DNA of 64,000 nt, taken from assembly GCF_031326205.1 (NCBI RefSeq), contig NZ_CP133721.1, positions 1,674,001 to 1,738,000 on the forward strand, written 5' to 3'. The notes below the pieces were generated by a model, which was given only the letters and a program-made list of their open reading frames with translations, was not told the DNA's origin and did not search any database. Below, piece after piece: positions 25,783 to 33,057 of the stretch. The DNA comes from Flavobacterium sp. 20NA77.7. Lineage in GTDB: Bacteria; Bacteroidota; Bacteroidia; Flavobacteriales; Flavobacteriaceae. The position numbers and the translations under genes are program-made. Numbering within the stretch: the first letter of the stretch is position 1; each line of letters opens with the position of its first letter.

Positions 25783-27210
25783 ATGAATAAAGCGACCGCT
25801 GTATGGAATAATTGCCTCTCATTTATTAAAGACAATATTCAAGATCAAGCTTACAAAACTTGGTTTGAACCTATTGTAGCAATTAACCTTACCGAGGACA
25901 ATGCTTTACACATTCAAGTGCCTAGTAAATTTTTTTACGAATGGTTGGAAGAACATTATGTGACCATTTTAAAAACAGCATTAACTAAAGAACTTGGAAA
26001 CCAGGCAAAGTTAGTGTACAAAATTAGAATGGAAAACACTTATGGCAATAAACTTCCATTTACCGAGCAAATTCCTAGTACACATCGCTCTTCAGTTAAG
26101 ACACAAGAAATAGATGTGCCTATTAGCAATAAAAATCCTGAATTAAAAAATCCTTTTATCATTCCTGGAATTAGAAATGTAAAAATTGAGTCGCAATTAA
26201 ATGCTAATTACAGTTTTGATAATTTTTTAGAAGGAGACTCTAACCGATTAGCAAGAAGTGCAGGCATGGCCGTTGCTAACAAACCAGGTGGAACATCATT
26301 TAATCCTTTATTGATTTTTGGCGGTGTAGGTCTTGGAAAAACCCATTTAGCGCATGCTATTGGTGTTGAAATTAAAGATAAATATCCTGAAAAAACAGTG
26401 TTATATATTTCTGCCGAAATATTTACACAACAATATATTGAAGCTGTTAAAAAGAATACTCGAAATGATTTTATTCATTTCTATCATTTGATAGATGTAT
26501 TAATTATTGACGATGTACAATTTTTATCAGGTAAAGCAGGTACGCAAGACGTGTTTTTCCACATATTCAACCATTTACACCAAAATGGCAAACAAGTAAT
26601 TCTTACCTCTGATAAAGCGCCAGTTGATATGCAAGACATTGAACAACGTTTATTGTCTCGATTTAAATGGGGATTATCTGCAGAATTACACCAGCCAGAT
26701 TATGAAACACGTATTTCTATCTTAAAAAATATTTTATATAGAGATGGTGTCGAAATGCCTGATGAAATTGTAGAATATGTTGCTAAACACATTAAAACAA
26801 ACGTTAGAGAATTAGAAGGTGCTATAATATCACTTATTGCACAATCTTCATTCAATAAACGTGAAGTTACTTTAGAATTAGCAAAACAAGTTGTAGAGAA
26901 ATTTGTTAAGAATATCAAACGTGAAATTTCTATTGATTACATTCAAAAAGTTGTTTCCGATTATTTCCAAATAGACACAGAAACGTTAAAATCAAAAACG
27001 AGAAAACGTCATATTGTTCAAGCTAGACAATTAGCCATGTTTTTTGCAAAAAAATTCACAAAATCTTCATTAGCTAATATCGGCAACGTAATTGGAGATA
27101 GAGATCATGCTACTGTACTTCACGCTTGTAAAACAGTAGACAACCTTGTCGCTACTGACAAACAATTTAGAAAATTCGTAGAAGACATTAACAAGAAGTT
27201 AAGCGCTTAA
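25783..27210 (+). CDS. dnaA: Chromosomal replication initiator DnaA
   Basis: The protein has 475 residues. Domain I (about 1-85), a variable linker, then the AAA+ core: Walker A GGVGLGKT at 180-187, Walker B IIDDVQF at about 241-247 (D243, D244), and arginine-containing sensor motifs (QRLLSRFKWGL). C-terminal domain IV carries the DNA-binding signature IGDRDHATVLHACKTV. It binds DnaA boxes and opens the origin. The 270-bp upstream region is extremely AT-rich. Confidence 0.98.
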   Translation: MNKATAVWNNCLSFIKDNIQDQAYKTWFEPIVAINLTEDNALHIQVPSKFFYEWLEEHYVTILKTALTKELGNQAKLVYKIRMENTYGNKLPFTEQIPSTHRSSVKTQEIDVPISNKNPELKNPFIIPGIRNVKIESQLNANYSFDNFLEGDSNRLARSAGMAVANKPGGTSFNPLLIFGGVGLGKTHLAHAIGVEIKDKYPEKTVLYISAEIFTQQYIEAVKKNTRNDFIHFYHLIDVLIIDDVQFLSGKAGTQDVFFHIFNHLHQNGKQVILTSDKAPVDMQDIEQRLLSRFKWGLSAELHQPDYETRISILKNILYRDGVEMPDEIVEYVAKHIKTNVRELEGAIISLIAQSSFNKREVTLELAKQVVEKFVKNIKREISIDYIQKVVSDYFQIDTETLKSKTRKRHIVQARQLAMFFAKKFTKSSLANIGNVIGDRDHATVLHACKTVDNLVATDKQFRKFVEDINKKLSA

Positions 27211-27214
27211 ACGT

Positions 27215-27669
27215 ATGCCAAAAAAGGTTTTAATGGTTTGTTTAGGTAATATTTGCCGATCTCCTTTAGCCGAAGGCATTTTACAGTCTAAAATTTCTAA
27301 GGATTTATGTATCGTAGATAGTGCTGGTACAGCAAATTACCACGTTGGTGAAGCTCCAGACTACCGTTCTATAGCTGCAGCAAAAAACATGGTGTCTTTA
27401 TCCACAACCAAAAATGTCGTCAATTACACCCTAATGACTTCGAAATTTTTGATTACATCTATGTAATGGACAAAAGCAATTATGCTAACGTATTAAAGTT
27501 AGCTCCAAATGAAGTTGCTAAACAAAAAGTACATTTAATTTTAAACGAACTTTATCCGAATCAAAATTTAGAAGTTCCCGATCCTTACTATGGAGATATA
27601 AAAGGTTTTGAAAACGTGTATCAATTACTTGATGAGGCTTGCACAAAAGTTGCAGAAAAACTGAAATGA
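27215..27669 (+). pseudogene. Low-molecular-weight protein tyrosine phosphatase, frameshifted
   Basis: The first frame (27215-27466) carries the P-loop CLGNICRSP and the conserved VDSAGTANYHVGEAPDYRS. The second (27466-27669, different frame) carries the rest of the family, starting within FDYIYVMDKSNYANV and including the general acid in VPDPYYG. Adding one A to the A6 run at 27382-27387 restores a single frame through AAAKKHGVFIHNQKCRQ into HPNDFEIFDYIYVMD, about 151 residues, the normal family length. So a one-base deletion or a homopolymer sequencing error separates the halves. As read, the first product has the P-loop but lacks the Asp general acid. It starts 4 bases after dnaA. Confidence 0.9.
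27398..27406 (+). promoter_or_regulatory. Perfect DnaA box TTATCCACA
   Basis: An exact consensus match lies 188 bases after the dnaA stop, within the frameshifted phosphatase gene. With the copy at 25172-25180 it flanks dnaA on the same strand. Confidence 0.4.
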
Positions 27670-27721
27670 ATTAAAAATTCATCACTTTTTTACTAATTTT
27701 ACACCCTAAAACAACAAAATT

Positions 27722-28456
27722 ATGTCTGCCACATCTTATGGAAAATTATACCTAATTCCTTGTACCTTATCTAACCCAGGCGAACTTACAGTAGACCCAA
27801 ACGATGTACTGCCACAAACAATAGCAAGATGTATTGCCTTACTGGACGACTTTATTGTTGAAAATGAAAAAACCGCACGTCGTTTCATCAAATCTATTTT
27901 ACCTGAAAAATCACAACCTTCTCTAAGATTATCGGTATTAAACAAACATACTGATATACAAGACCATAAAACAATGATTGCCCCTTTATTAGAAGGTAAA
28001 CACGTAGGTATTATTAGTGAGGCAGGTTGCCCTGGAATTGCAGACCCTGGAGCTGTCATTGTAAAATTGGCTCACGAAAAAGGCATACAAGTTGTGCCGC
28101 TAGTAGGGCCAAGCTCTATTCTTCTCGCACTTATGGGTAGTGGATTAAACGGACAAAGTTTTGCTTTTAATGGATATTTACCTATTGACAAAAATGAAAA
28201 GAAAGTAGTTTTACGAAATTTAGAAAAACGGTCTTTTGAAAAAAATCAAGCACAACTTTTCATGGAAACGCCTTATAGAAACACTAAATTTTTAGAAGAT
28301 TTACTACAAGTGCTACATCCGCAAACATATTTATGCATTGCTTGCGATATTACACTTCCTACAGAATTTATTAAAACAAAAACCATTCAAGAATGGAAAA
28401 AAAATAAGGTCGATTTACAAAACCGACCTTGTATTTTTATTGTACAAAAAAATTAA
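27722..28456 (+). CDS. RsmI-like SAM-dependent methyltransferase (tetrapyrrole methylase fold)
   Basis: The protein has 244 residues. It has the signature IISEAGCPGIADPGAVIV and the downstream VPLVGPSSILLALMGSGLNG of the 16S rRNA 2'-O-methyltransferase/tetrapyrrole methylase superfamily. The start LYLIPCTLSNPGE differs from classical RsmI (VATPIGN), placing it in the divergent Bacteroidota branch, so the substrate is uncertain. Its last 50 bases contain a hairpin that acts as terminator for the convergent gene (28406-28430). Confidence 0.9.
   Translation: MSATSYGKLYLIPCTLSNPGELTVDPNDVLPQTIARCIALLDDFIVENEKTARRFIKSILPEKSQPSLRLSVLNKHTDIQDHKTMIAPLLEGKHVGIISEAGCPGIADPGAVIVKLAHEKGIQVVPLVGPSSILLALMGSGLNGQSFAFNGYLPIDKNEKKVVLRNLEKRSFEKNQAQLFMETPYRNTKFLEDLLQVLHPQTYLCIACDITLPTEFIKTKTIQEWKKNKVDLQNRPCIFIVQKN
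28406..28430. terminator. Bidirectional terminator inside a coding region
   Basis: The stem AAGGTCG/CGACCTT has an 11-base loop. On the minus strand TTATTTTTTTT follows directly, on the plus strand GTATTTTTATT. It lies within the last 50 bases of the RsmI-like gene and 23 bases beyond the stop of the convergent lysozyme-like gene. Confidence 0.7.
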
Positions 28457-29085
28457 ATTTTTGCAAATCTATTAGGCTCTATAACTGTGGTATCAAACCC
28501 TTTAAAACGCCTTAAATACGTTTTAATTGATGTTCCAAAACCATCCCTAAAACCATTTTTTCCGTTACTTCGTAAAAAAGTTTTAACAGAACCCGCACCA
28601 CCTAAATGGGCTGCAGCTAATAATCCTGACTCAGTGATTTCAACACCTTTAATGGTTTTACCCGCATACTTTTTGATTTCTTTTCTTAATTCCCATTTAT
28701 TAATACTCAACAAAGCATCAAATGCTCTTTCTTGTATTTCTGGGTTATTTAAAAAATGTTTGAAATCATGAACTCCTACGTTACGAAGGGTTTTTCTACC
28801 AAACTGGTATTTACCCATGTAACCATACGCATTAACTAAACCATACAATCCTGCAGATTCTTTTGCAGCTAATGCCTGTTTGAACCCTGTAAATGTTTTT
28901 CCCACATAAGGTGCTACCACATTCATTTTTAAGGATTCTTCTTTTGAAGGTACGTGATACTTAAAAATTTCATTTTCAGAAATATGAAAATTTTTAATTG
29001 TTGCTGAATCAAAAGCTCTAAAACTAGAACTTATAATTACTAATAACGCAATTGTAACTCCAAAAACAATAATGTCTTTTCTCAT
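28453..29085 (-). CDS. Lysozyme-fold peptidoglycan-associated protein
   Basis: The protein has 210 residues. An N-terminal hydrophobic anchor or signal (about 5-24) is followed by FKQALAAKESAGLYGLVNAY, GYMGKYQFGRKTLRNVG and a C-terminal LLAAAHLGGAGSVKTFLRSN. The Glu in KESAG followed by GKYQFG resembles SLT/phage-lysozyme-like catalytic cores; relatives are often labelled peptidoglycan-binding. It is probably a periplasmic murein-acting enzyme. It overlaps the convergent methylase gene by 4 bases. Confidence 0.78.
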   Translation of the reverse strand: MRKDIIVFGVTIALLVIISSSFRAFDSATIKNFHISENEIFKYHVPSKEESLKMNVVAPYVGKTFTGFKQALAAKESAGLYGLVNAYGYMGKYQFGRKTLRNVGVHDFKHFLNNPEIQERAFDALLSINKWELRKEIKKYAGKTIKGVEITESGLLAAAHLGGAGSVKTFLRSNGKNGFRDGFGTSIKTYLRRFKGFDTTVIEPNRFAKI

Positions 29086-29185
29086 TTAATTGATTTTCTC
29101 AAATGGGCTTTCTAAAATAAGAATGCGTAAAAAATTGTTCTTTTAAAACGTGTAAAAAAGCAATTTTCCATTTGAATTAACGAGG

Positions 29186-29193
29186 CAAATATA
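29186..29193 (-). promoter_or_regulatory. Candidate -7 element (TATATTTG)
   Basis: A perfect TAnnTTTG match on the minus strand lies about 100 bases upstream of the lysozyme-like gene start, implying a long leader if used. Confidence 0.3.
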
Positions 29194-29302
29194 CATATTT
29201 TTTTTTAATAATATTGAAAATCAACACTTTAACATATTCTTAATGTCATTTATAACTTCCAAAACCATTGTAAAAAAAGAAGTTAAATTAAATTTAACAT
29301 AA

Positions 29303-29332
29303 AAAAAACACCTCAATTTATGAAGTGTTTTT
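29303..29332. terminator. Intrinsic terminator of mltG
   Basis: AAAACAC...GTGTTTT with inner CTC/GAA pairing and long A and T runs on either side lies 20 bases past the mltG stop on the minus strand. Confidence 0.65.
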
Positions 29333-29351
29333 AATCTATATTAACATAATA

Positions 29352-30392
29352 TTATCTTTTATATCCTTGTTTAGATACCCAATCTGCATATTTTTTAGCA
29401 ATCACCAAATGCTCGTCATAGGTAGTAGCAAATTCATGATAACCAAATTTTTGTACACTAGCACAGAAATACATATAGTTGTGTTTTTCTGCATTAAGTA
29501 CCGCATCTAGTGCGCTTACATCTGGCATAAATATAGGACCTGGAGGCAAACCCGTAACACGATAGGTATTGTACGGTGAAACAACTCTTGTATCAGCATT
29601 AACTACGCGTTTTATAACTAAACTCCAGTCGTTTTGTACTAATTTTTGTGCATATATTACAGTTGGATCAGCTTGTAAGGGCATATTTTGATTTAATCTA
29701 TTCAAATAAACACCAGCAACTCTAGGTCGCTCATCTGCTTTAGCTGTTTCTTTATGAACAATAGATGCCAAAATATACACCTGAGCAGGTGTCAAATTTA
29801 ATGCTTTTGCTTTCTCTAACCTTGAATCATTCCAAAATCGATGAAATTCTTTTGAAAATTTTTCAGCCAATTCTTCTGCTGTTACATCCCAATAAAACTC
29901 GTAGGTATTTGGAATAAAAAATGTCAATACCGTCTCTTTTGTCAAGCCATGATCTGCTAAAAACTTTTCATTCTCAAATACAGCTTTTAATTGTTCTTCA
30001 CTTGGCTCAACTTGTGAAGCTATTCTTTTATACAAATCTTTTATGCGTTCTTGATTATTGAACGCTAATTTAACCGGAACAGGTAATCGCAAAGTCCTTA
30101 CAATACTAAAACTACTCATCCCTTTTTTTAATAAAAACTTACCTGCTTTCACATTTGTACTGTAGCCTCTCTTTGCAGCCACCCAATCAATTTTTTGTTG
30201 ATTATCTACATAAGGTGCAAGGATTTTTTTTACAGCTTCATAATCTGAATTTGTAGGAACATAAACAAATACCTCATCTTGTTCAAATTTTGTATTCGAC
30301 GTAAAGGCCTTATTTACTACATAACTACCAGCAATAATAACAACAACCGTAAAGGCAATAAAAATTTTTGTAAGTAACTTTTTCTTTTCCAA
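29352..30392 (-). CDS. mltG: Endolytic murein transglycosylase MltG
   Basis: The protein has 346 residues from a TTG start at 30392 (EKKKLLTKIFIAFTVVVIIA), just 4 bases after the upstream gene's stop. An ATG at 30440 would overlap that gene by 44 bases and add an unlikely N-terminus. A single membrane anchor is followed by a LysM-like and YceG domain with ILASIVHKETAKADERPRVA and MPLQADPTVIYA, where the Glu of KET is the family's catalytic residue. It cleaves nascent glycan strands and so limits peptidoglycan chain length. Confidence 0.93.
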   Translation of the reverse strand: MEKKKLLTKIFIAFTVVVIIAGSYVVNKAFTSNTKFEQDEVFVYVPTNSDYEAVKKILAPYVDNQQKIDWVAAKRGYSTNVKAGKFLLKKGMSSFSIVRTLRLPVPVKLAFNNQERIKDLYKRIASQVEPSEEQLKAVFENEKFLADHGLTKETVLTFFIPNTYEFYWDVTAEELAEKFSKEFHRFWNDSRLEKAKALNLTPAQVYILASIVHKETAKADERPRVAGVYLNRLNQNMPLQADPTVIYAQKLVQNDWSLVIKRVVNADTRVVSPYNTYRVTGLPPGPIFMPDVSALDAVLNAEKHNYMYFCASVQKFGYHEFATTYDEHLVIAKKYADWVSKQGYKR

Positions 30393-30396
30393 AATG

Positions 30397-30924
30397 TTAT
30401 AAATTAGGATTAATATATTGGAACATAATTTCATCTTCAAATTGATGCTGTACTTTGTTCCATTGTTTTTTGATACCTATTTTTTCGAAGCCAAATTTAG
30501 TAAAAAGGTTTAAACTAGCTTCGTTCTTTGAGCCAATATTAACATAAATTTGATGTAAATGAAATTGAGAAAAGGCATACTTACAAATCAAATGCAATGC
30601 TTCTGTCCCTATTCCTTTTTCTCTAAATGTCTCTTGAATAATTATACCTAAGCCTGCACGACAATTTTTTGGATCAAAATCAAACAAATCGATTAACCCA
30701 ATTAATTGCTGCGTGCTTTGATATACAATAGCTAATCGAAGTTGTTTAGCTTCATAAATGTCTTGATGGGCATTTTCTAAATAGCTTTTCAATACCCATT
30801 TACTGTATGGGGTTTGCGTATGACTCAATTCCCACAAAGACATATCGTTTTCTATTTGATATAAAAAATCAATATCTTCTGGCTCAAGTGCTCTTAGTAA
30901 AATTGTTTTACCAGTTAAATTCAT
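30397..30924 (-). CDS. GNAT acetyltransferase (RimJ/RimL-like)
   Basis: The protein has 175 residues. The N-terminus LTGKTILLRALEPEDIDFLY and the acetyl-CoA motif QETFREKGIGTEALHLICKY, then IYVNIGSKNEASLNLFTKFG, are typical of RimJ/RimL-type acetyltransferases. The substrate (ribosomal protein N-terminus or small molecule) is unknown. It is sandwiched between the FAD dehydrogenase (3 bases) and mltG (4 bases), so a three-gene operon is likely. Confidence 0.92.
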   Translation of the reverse strand: MNLTGKTILLRALEPEDIDFLYQIENDMSLWELSHTQTPYSKWVLKSYLENAHQDIYEAKQLRLAIVYQSTQQLIGLIDLFDFDPKNCRAGLGIIIQETFREKGIGTEALHLICKYAFSQFHLHQIYVNIGSKNEASLNLFTKFGFEKIGIKKQWNKVQHQFEDEIMFQYINPNL

Positions 30925-30927
30925 ACC

Positions 30928-32493
30928 TTACATTTTTTTTAAGCTTTCTGCTATTTTTAGTGCACATTTTTCTCCATCTATGGCTGCGGAAATAATTCCT
31001 CCTGCGTAACCTGCCCCTTCCCCACACGGGTACAATCCTTTAATTTGAACATGTTCCAATGTATCTGATGCTCTCGGAATTCTAACAGGTGAAGAAGTTC
31101 TGCTTTCTGGTGCATGCAGTATAGCTTCATTTGTAAAATAGCCTCGCATTGATTTTCCAAATTGAATAAAGCCCTCACGTAGCGTTTGCGTTAAAAACGA
31201 CGGAAATACCTGGCCTAATTCAACACTTGTTGTACCTGGCACATAAGAGGTTTTTGGTATTTCGGTGGATTGTTTTTTTTGTGAAAAATCAACCATTTTC
31301 TGAGCAGGAACACGTTGCGTTTTTCCTGCTAGCTGCCAAGCTCTTTGTTCTATATCTTTTTGAAAAGCCAGCCCTGCTAAAGGACCATATTTCGCAAAAG
31401 GTTTAAAATCCTCTACTCTTAATTCAACTACGATTCCAGAATTAGCTGTAGCCTGATCTCTTTTTGAAGGTGACCAACCATTTGTTACTACTTCTCCAGG
31501 AGAAGTTGCACATGGAGCAACCACACCACCAGGACACATACAAAATGAATACATGCCTCGTCCGTTTACTTGTTTTACAATACTGTAGGGTGCTGGAGGC
31601 AAATATTGCCCTCTATAATCACAGGAATATTGTACACTATCAATTAAACTTTGAGGGTGTTCTGCTCTAACTCCTAATGCAAATGGTTTTGCTTCTATAT
31701 AAATTTCTTTATGGTGTAATAATTGAAAAATATCTCTTGCCGAATGACCTGTAGCTAATATAATTTTATTGGCTACAATTTTATCTCCTTTTTGCGTAAG
31801 CACACCTTCTACTTCATTATTTTTTAGTAAAATATCAACCACTTTTGTTTCAAAAAACACTTGTCCACCGCACTCAATAATTTTTTCTCTTATATCTTGA
31901 ATAATTTGAGGCAGCTTATTTGTTCCAATGTGCGGATGCGCTTCAACTAAAATTTCATCTGAAGCACCAAACCCAACCAATAATCTTAAAATTCGATCTA
32001 CATCCCCTCTTTTTTTAGAACGCGTATACAATTTACCATCTGAATAAGTTCCTGCTCCTCCTTCACCAAAGCAGTAATTAGAATCTTCATTTACAATATG
32101 ATCAACATTTATGGCTTTTAAATCTCTTCGTCGACCTCTTACATCTTTACCTCTTTCTAAGACAATTGGCTTTAAGCCTAATTCTATTAATTGTAATGCT
32201 GCAAAAAGTCCAGCAGGTCCTGCGCCAACAACAATTACCTCTTGTGAATGAGTGACATTAGGATACTCAGGTAAAACATTTTTTTGAGAGGTATACACTT
32301 CATCTGAAAAATAAACGAGTGCTTTCAAATTAAACTTAACTGCTTTTTGACGCGCATCAATAGAACGTTTTTCAATAACAATTTTTTGAATATCCGAACC
32401 CGTTACCTGCATTAACTTAGCCACATGTAAATGCAACAATGTTTCGTTATGAGCTATTTCAGGAGTTACTTGTAGTTGAATATCGCGAGGCAT
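30928..32493 (-). CDS. FAD-dependent dehydrogenase (COG2509-type)
   Basis: The protein has 521 residues from the ATG at 32493 (MPRDIQLQVTPE). A TTG at 32514 lies inside a -7 element and is rejected. A dinucleotide-binding motif VVGAGPAGLFAALQL follows an N-terminal domain of about 90 residues; GEGGAGTYSDGKLYTR and a C-terminal GEGAGYAGGIISAAIDG complete the FAD site. The family is conserved but its substrate is not established. Confidence 0.92.
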   Translation of the reverse strand: MPRDIQLQVTPEIAHNETLLHLHVAKLMQVTGSDIQKIVIEKRSIDARQKAVKFNLKALVYFSDEVYTSQKNVLPEYPNVTHSQEVIVVGAGPAGLFAALQLIELGLKPIVLERGKDVRGRRRDLKAINVDHIVNEDSNYCFGEGGAGTYSDGKLYTRSKKRGDVDRILRLLVGFGASDEILVEAHPHIGTNKLPQIIQDIREKIIECGGQVFFETKVVDILLKNNEVEGVLTQKGDKIVANKIILATGHSARDIFQLLHHKEIYIEAKPFALGVRAEHPQSLIDSVQYSCDYRGQYLPPAPYSIVKQVNGRGMYSFCMCPGGVVAPCATSPGEVVTNGWSPSKRDQATANSGIVVELRVEDFKPFAKYGPLAGLAFQKDIEQRAWQLAGKTQRVPAQKMVDFSQKKQSTEIPKTSYVPGTTSVELGQVFPSFLTQTLREGFIQFGKSMRGYFTNEAILHAPESRTSSPVRIPRASDTLEHVQIKGLYPCGEGAGYAGGIISAAIDGEKCALKIAESLKKM

Positions 32494-32511
32494 AAAAGAT
32501 TTTTTACTATG

Positions 32512-32519
32512 CAAAAGTA
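32512..32519 (-). promoter_or_regulatory. Candidate -7 element (TACTTTTG) deciding the dehydrogenase start
   Basis: A perfect TAnnTTTG on the minus strand ends 19 bases before the ATG at 32493, leaving a leader of about a dozen bases and excluding the TTG at 32514 as start. Confidence 0.5.
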
Positions 32520-32552
32520 CTAATTTGTTCGCTCAAGTTATACAGAAAAAGC

Positions 32553-32560
32553 TAACTTTG
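32553..32560 (+). promoter_or_regulatory. Candidate -7 element (TAACTTTG) of the 78-residue protein gene
   Basis: A perfect TAnnTTTG lies 20 bases before the ATG at 32581, in the region shared with the divergent dehydrogenase promoter. Confidence 0.5.
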
Positions 32561-32580
32561 TAGTAATATATTTTAAAAAT

Positions 32581-32817
32581 ATGTCGAAAAAAATTAAACT
32601 GATTTGGGATTTTAGAGGACCAAGTGCACTTCAGACGGCGCAACATCATGCTATCCATTTAAATGAATATCTAATTATAGAGAACTATTCACTCAAATTG
32701 ACGGGGTTTGAAACTATAGATGAATTTTATAGTACTGCATATATAATTGTAGAAGAAAACGACATGCTTAAATTTAGAGATGCTTTAAAACCTCATAGAG
32801 GTGAGTGGTATGAATAA
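32581..32817 (+). CDS. Small conserved protein of unknown function
   Basis: The protein has 78 residues: soluble, no signal peptide. It starts MSKKIKLIWDFRGPSALQTA, contains HHAIHLNEYL and ends LKPHRGEWYE. A perfect -7 element 20 bases upstream and a good terminator directly after make this a real monocistronic gene. I believe close homologues exist in many flavobacteria but cannot assign a function. Confidence 0.8.
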   Translation: MSKKIKLIWDFRGPSALQTAQHHAIHLNEYLIIENYSLKLTGFETIDEFYSTAYIIVEENDMLKFRDALKPHRGEWYE

Positions 32818-32818
32818 A

Positions 32819-32845
32819 AAAATCCTGCCGAAACAGGATTTTTTA
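32819..32845 (+). terminator. Intrinsic terminator
   Basis: The stem AATCCTG/CAGGATT with a 6-base loop and T-run begins right after the stop codon of the 78-residue protein gene. Confidence 0.85.
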
Positions 32846-33057
32846 AACTTTAAAAACTAAAATTAATTTAGGGGAATAAATTTCAGCTTTAAATAAACAT
32901 TTAAGTAACAATTATTTCTACTTAACAATTTTTACACATGCAAATGTATATAATTATTTTTTTAAATTAAAGATTTTTTTTATAAAAATTAAAAAAAATG
33001 ATAATTTCCTATATAATAAAGAAATAAAATAAATAGTTACTAAAAATTTCTCTTTTA

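Noticed and set aside
30393..30440. Longer N-terminus for MltG
   Set aside because: It overlaps the GNAT gene by 44 bases and adds a sequence not typical for the family; the TTG at 30392 fits operon spacing and the membrane anchor.
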